From Shouchella tritolerans (GTDB taxonomy: Bacteria; Bacillota; Bacilli; Bacillales; Bacillaceae_D), in assembly GCF_025770735.1 (NCBI RefSeq), contig NZ_JAODPB010000001.1, positions 186,001 to 250,000 of the forward strand: a stretch of DNA of 64,000 nucleotides, read 5' to 3'. Positions 60,733 to 64,000 of this stretch are shown piece after piece. Made by a program: the position numbers and the translations under genes. The notes beneath the pieces were generated by a model that had not been told where the DNA came from, made no database searches, and was given only the letters and a program-made list of their open reading frames with translations. Positions within the stretch are counted from its first letter, which is position 1. Every line of letters starts with the position of its first letter.

Positions 60733-61728
60733 GTGGGCGATTTATTTGCTGATATTAAGCGGCAAGTCGAGTCTCATAAGCCAAGTATCGTCTTACCTGA
60801 AGGAACAGACGAACGGGTATTGCAAGCAGCAGCCAAACTCGCTGCTGATAATGTTGTAAAACCGATTGTCGTTGGAGATAACGATGCGATTTTAGCACTT
60901 GCTGATAAATTAAAGATTACACTAGATGGAATGACGATTTACAATCCAGAGACATATCCTGGAATAGATGAAATGGTTGACGCCTTCGTTGCCCGACGCA
61001 AAGGCAAAGAAACAGAGGAGTCTGCCCGTAAGCTGCTACAAGATGTGAACTATTTTGGGACAATGCTTGTCTACATGGAAAAAGCCGACGGCCTTGTTAG
61101 CGGCGCTGCCCATTCTACTGGAGATACAGTTCGCCCAGCCTTACAGATTATTAAAACACAACCTGGGATTAAGCGCACGTCTGGCGTTTTTGTTATGGTC
61201 AAAGAAGACAAAAAATTTGTCTTTGGTGATTGCGCGATCAACATAGCGCCAAATGAAGAAGAATTGGCGGAAATTGCCACTGCTACAGCGGATACAGCAA
61301 AGCTATTTGGTATAGAACCAAAAGTCGCGATGCTTAGTTTTTCAACGCTTGGTTCTGCTTCATCGCAAGAAACGAAAAAAGTGTCTGCTGCTACAAAAAT
61401 TGCGCAAGAAAGCCGGCCGGATCTTATCATTGACGGTGAATTTCAGTTTGACGCTGCTTTTGTTCCGGCAGTTGCTCAAAAAAAAGCGCCTGATTCACCT
61501 TTAAAAGGAGAAGCCAACGTATTTATTTTTCCAAGCCTTGAATCAGGAAACCTTGGCTACAAAATTGCGCAACGTCTTGGTGGGTATGATGCGATTGGGC
61601 CAATTTTGCAAGGGTTGAACAAGCCAGTTAACGATCTGTCCCGTGGTTGTAATGTTGACGATGTATACAAATTATGCTTAATAACGGGAATGCAAGCTAT
61701 CACACAGAAAACAGGACAGGGAGTTTAA
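60733..61728 (+). CDS. pta: Phosphate acetyltransferase
   Basis: 331 residues, the short single-domain Pta. It converts acetyl-CoA and phosphate to acetyl phosphate for overflow metabolism with acetate kinase. Segments typical of the family: VLPEGTDERVLQAAAKLA, GAAHSTGDTVRPALQII, FGDCAINIAPNEEELAEIA, LSFSTLGSASSQETKKV, and PVNDLSRGCNVDDVYKL near the C-terminus. GTG 60733 has GGAGG seven bases upstream. It lies between hemQ and lipL as in B. subtilis. Confidence 0.96.
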   Translation: MGDLFADIKRQVESHKPSIVLPEGTDERVLQAAAKLAADNVVKPIVVGDNDAILALADKLKITLDGMTIYNPETYPGIDEMVDAFVARRKGKETEESARKLLQDVNYFGTMLVYMEKADGLVSGAAHSTGDTVRPALQIIKTQPGIKRTSGVFVMVKEDKKFVFGDCAINIAPNEEELAEIATATADTAKLFGIEPKVAMLSFSTLGSASSQETKKVSAATKIAQESRPDLIIDGEFQFDAAFVPAVAQKKAPDSPLKGEANVFIFPSLESGNLGYKIAQRLGGYDAIGPILQGLNKPVNDLSRGCNVDDVYKLCLITGMQAITQKTGQGV

Positions 61729-61753
61729 ACGCTGCTTGGCCATTTTGATGCAA

Positions 61754-61795
61754 AAAAAGCTTTGGAGTAAACGATCCAAGGCCTTTTTTCTTCTT
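61754..61795. terminator. Terminator between pta and lipL
   Basis: AAAAGC.TTTGGA (about 61755-61766) pairs with TCCAAGGCCTTTT (about 61775-61787) with one bulge, then T-rich sequence. A-rich on the other side, so it serves both genes. Confidence 0.75.
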
Positions 61796-61797
61796 TT

Positions 61798-62622
61798 TTA
61801 GCGCAAACAACGGTTGTGGCGGTCAATGACCCGTTCCAGCTGTGTTTCGTACAGCAGCTCTTCTTCAGGTGAAAGAACCGCTGTCTCTAATTGCCCGCCG
61901 CTTTCCAGAATGGCTGTTTTTGCCCGTTCAATAATGGTTTCAATCGTATATGGTTGGTTCGTCAGTTCACATAAAGACGCCATCACTTCAGGGTTAATGT
62001 CAGGATAGGAAAACGCTGGTTCACTCGTTTGGACAGCTTTATTGTAAACAGAGCGGATAAACGCGGCTCTATCGCTGCCGCTTCCGCGTACACAAAGGTA
62101 TATTTGTACAGCAATGCCGCCTCGAATCCTTCGCTGGGAAATGCCTGCAAATTTTTTTCCATTAATGCTCAAATCGTAACTTCCGGGGCAGTAAGATCCG
62201 GCAATTTCTCCTGCTTCAATTTGTTCGCCTTTAAAAATCGATTTAACAAGCGTTACCATTCGTTCGTAGCCTTCGTCAATTGAAAAGGTTGCTTCCCCTG
62301 GAAACACAAGCGATAGGTTTAAAATACCTGCATCTAAACAAACAGCTAATCCGCCAGAGTTGCGAACGACGGCACGATAGCCTTTATGCTCAATAAATTC
62401 AACGGCTTCACCAATAAAGGGGAGGCGTGTGTCTTGTGTACCGAGCACAATCGTGTTTTCGTGAACCCAAAAACGGATAAACGATTGCCCTGTTTTTCCT
62501 GCAAGCGTGCAAAGTGTATCATCATAAGCAAATGAACGAAGCGCGCTTTCTTTTAAGTATGTTTTGCTATTGTCCACTACTTTCCAATGGGTAGGACGTA
62601 GTGGCTGGTCTCCAGTTGCCAT
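61798..62622 (-). CDS. lipL: Octanoyl-[GcvH]:protein N-octanoyltransferase
   Basis: 274 residues, biotin/lipoate-ligase fold. The catalytic cysteine is Cys145 in GSYCPGSYDLSINGKKFAG; RNSGGLAVCLDAGILNLSLV is the substrate-binding segment. LipL moves octanoyl groups from GcvH to the E2 subunits of 2-oxoacid dehydrogenases in Bacillus lipoate synthesis. I choose ATG 62622, eleven bases after GGAGGG; the ATG at 62643 lies before that site and is unlikely. Conserved neighbour of pta. Confidence 0.92.
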   Translation of the reverse strand: MATGDQPLRPTHWKVVDNSKTYLKESALRSFAYDDTLCTLAGKTGQSFIRFWVHENTIVLGTQDTRLPFIGEAVEFIEHKGYRAVVRNSGGLAVCLDAGILNLSLVFPGEATFSIDEGYERMVTLVKSIFKGEQIEAGEIAGSYCPGSYDLSINGKKFAGISQRRIRGGIAVQIYLCVRGSGSDRAAFIRSVYNKAVQTSEPAFSYPDINPEVMASLCELTNQPYTIETIIERAKTAILESGGQLETAVLSPEEELLYETQLERVIDRHNRCLR

Positions 62623-62938
62623 TTTTCGAAATCCCTCCAACATCTACTATCTATTATACCAGATTTCAGTTTCACTAAGAAAAGGAAGTTGCGTAATGTG
62701 CCGGAAGAAGGTATACTGAAAAAAGTTTTTCACTCTAGCGTGAAACGCTTTTCAACGGCTGTATTATGGCTATGTTCTGAAAAATCATAACCAAAAAACT
62801 ATATTAGAGCAACTTTTCTGTTCTCTTCTTGAAAGGCGATACAGACGGTCGAATCCGACTAGTTTTAATGATAGTGTTATTTTTCGTTCATGCTAGGGTA
62901 TCGTAAAGATGATAGTTGATGTGTTTGGGGGGTATTCC
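62623..62938. other. Intergenic region between divergent lipL and the symporter gene
   Basis: No gene seen. A palindrome-like TGAAACGCTTTTCA (62741-62754) resembles a catabolite-responsive element but with the central CG reversed. A GGGTAT near 62906 has no good sigma-B -35. A hairpin TTTCAC/GTGAAA lies at about 62729-62746. Confidence 0.35.
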
Positions 62939-64000
62939 ATGAATAATTTAACAAAAAAGATTTTAATTGCCCTTGGAATCGGCGGAGTTGTTGGGTTGTT
63001 TTTGCCTGCGATCCATCAGGGCGCGTTCGATTGGCTAAACCAATATGTGTTTGATCCCGTTGGCAGCGTCTTTTTGAATATGATTATGATGGTCGTTGTG
63101 CCCCTTGTGTTTTTCTCGCTTGTTGTTGGGGTTTCCGACTTAGGCGACCCAAAGCAACTTGGCCGCATGGGGATTAAAACGATTGTTTTCTTTATGGCGA
63201 CTTCTGCTATTTCCCTATCAATCGCTCTTTTTGCTGCTTCCGTTATCCAGCCAGGTAATCCTGAATTACTAGGGGAGGGCATAGCTGAAGAGTACGAGGT
63301 GTCTGAGTCAGTACCGATCATGGACACACTTGTTAACATCATTCCGAGCAATCCGGTAGCGTCCATGTCGGAAATGAACATGCTGCAAATTATTACTTTT
63401 GCGATTTTTGTAGGCATGGCAATGGCTGTGCTTGGAACCAAAGTCAGCACCGTGAAGTCGTTTTTCAAGCAAGCAAACGACATTATGATGCAAATTGTCA
63501 CGTTTGTGATGAAATTTGCTCCGTACGGGGCTTTTGCGTTAATTGCTTCTGCACTCGGTGAAGCTGGTTGGGCTGCTGTTGGGTCGTTGACCTCTTATAT
63601 GCTGACCGTTGTCGGCGTGCTATTTTTCCACTTGTTTGTCGTCTATGGGCTGCTCGTTTATTTCTTAGGAAAGACGAACCCGTTGACATTCTTTAAAGGC
63701 TTTATGCCAGCAATGACAATGGGGTTCAGTTTGTCCAGTTCAAATGGCGTTTTGCCACTGTCAATGAAATTGGCGCAAGAAAATCTAGGCGTCTCCAAAC
63801 AAGTGTCAGGCTTTGTACAGCCTCTTGGCGCCACCATCAACATGGATGGAACGGGGATTATGCAGGCAGTTGCAACTGTTTTTATTGCCCAAGTGTATGT
63901 AGTTGACCTGTCGCTTACTGACATGGTGATTATCGTTCTGACAGCGACGCTAGCAAGCATTGGCACAGCAGGGGTCCCTGGCGTTGGCATGATTATGCTA
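62939..64000 (+). CDS. Dicarboxylate/amino acid:cation symporter, DAACS family (partial)
   Basis: 354 codons to the right edge, C-terminus missing. Eight membrane segments are visible and the substrate/ion motifs are clear: MGFSLSSSNGVLPLSMKLAQ (serine-rich hairpin HP1 region), PLGATINMDGTGIMQAV (TM7 NMDGT sodium motif), and the start of HP2 IGTAGVPGVG. It takes up glutamate/aspartate or C4-dicarboxylates with H+ or Na+. The arginine or other selecting residue lies beyond the edge, so substrate is undecided. ATG 62939 follows GGGGGG by six bases. Confidence 0.92.
   Translation, partial: MNNLTKKILIALGIGGVVGLFLPAIHQGAFDWLNQYVFDPVGSVFLNMIMMVVVPLVFFSLVVGVSDLGDPKQLGRMGIKTIVFFMATSAISLSIALFAASVIQPGNPELLGEGIAEEYEVSESVPIMDTLVNIIPSNPVASMSEMNMLQIITFAIFVGMAMAVLGTKVSTVKSFFKQANDIMMQIVTFVMKFAPYGAFALIASALGEAGWAAVGSLTSYMLTVVGVLFFHLFVVYGLLVYFLGKTNPLTFFKGFMPAMTMGFSLSSSNGVLPLSMKLAQENLGVSKQVSGFVQPLGATINMDGTGIMQAVATVFIAQVYVVDLSLTDMVIIVLTATLASIGTAGVPGVGMIML

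Noticed and set aside
62880-62912. Sigma-B promoter before the symporter gene (GGGTAT)
   Set aside because: The best upstream hexamer, GTTATT, matches only three of six -35 positions.

Overview
The window looks like chromosomal DNA of an endospore-forming Bacillaceae. Shine-Dalgarno sequences are strong (GGAGG-type), TTG and GTG starts are frequent, intrinsic terminators follow most units, and gene content and local order match Bacillus subtilis blocks: hemQ-pta-lipL, pdxK/ung/ywdI/ywdK, floT with its NfeD partner, mntABCD, and cwlJ-gerQ. The acidic exported proteins suggest an alkaliphile of the Shouchella/Alkalihalobacillus type. That species-level guess is inference. No rRNA, tRNA, CRISPR array, intact insertion sequence or prophage was seen.

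Layout. 1-2.4 kb (minus): the edge of an AT-rich specialised-metabolite locus with a GT1 glycosyltransferase followed by an acyl-carrier-protein/alpha-oxoamine-synthase fusion that leaves the window. 2.6-11.9 kb: an MFS transporter, a nicotinate phosphoribosyltransferase with an unusual Cys4 N-terminus behind a structured leader, a chemoreceptor, an Eis-like acetyltransferase, an M20 dipeptidase and a HAD phosphatase. 12.3-16 kb: a manganese-type ABC uptake operon with an MntR-like operator. 16-31.9 kb: YpiB, a sigma-B-type stress protein, an rRNA methyltransferase, topoisomerase III, a Pho-box alkaline phosphatase, methionine aminopeptidase, the sigma-W-type NfeD/flotillin operon, a Rieske oxidoreductase, BdbC with a thioredoxin, and the CshA helicase. 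32-33.4 kb: a solitary glutamine synthetase behind a TnrA-type site. 33.8-39.7 kb: an AT-rich accessory island (desaturase, Cys/Met PLP enzyme, B3/B4 protein, MocR regulator, AzlCD exporter). 39.7-50.9 kb: solitary hutH with an attenuator-like leader, pdxK, a YjiH-type protein, ung, an AbrB-type protein, a TnrA-type ammonium transporter operon carrying a DUF294 nucleotidyltransferase and a DnaQ-type exonuclease, ywdI and putP. 51-57.6 kb: an acetyltransferase, ywdK, gerQ/cwlJ and a five-gene GntR/ABC operon. 57.6-64 kb: a 93-codon leader ORF plus yidC, hemQ, an enoyl-CoA hydratase, pta, lipL and a truncated dicarboxylate/amino-acid symporter.

Standouts. (1) The ORF before yidC has the architecture of a MifM-type regulatory arrest peptide, and a hairpin whose 5' arm lies in its last codons sequesters the yidC ribosome binding site. 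(2) The 33.8-39.7 kb island pairs a gamma-family PLP enzyme with a membrane desaturase, an amino-acid exporter and a possible tRNA-editing protein. This suggests a pathway for making or resisting an unusual amino acid. A tandem 20-bp-spaced motif occurs in two of its promoter regions. (3) Two TnrA-type boxes sit about 50 bp upstream of the predicted starts of glnA and amtB, tying these loci to nitrogen control. All functional statements rest on reading the sequence and remembered family knowledge. No database search was run.
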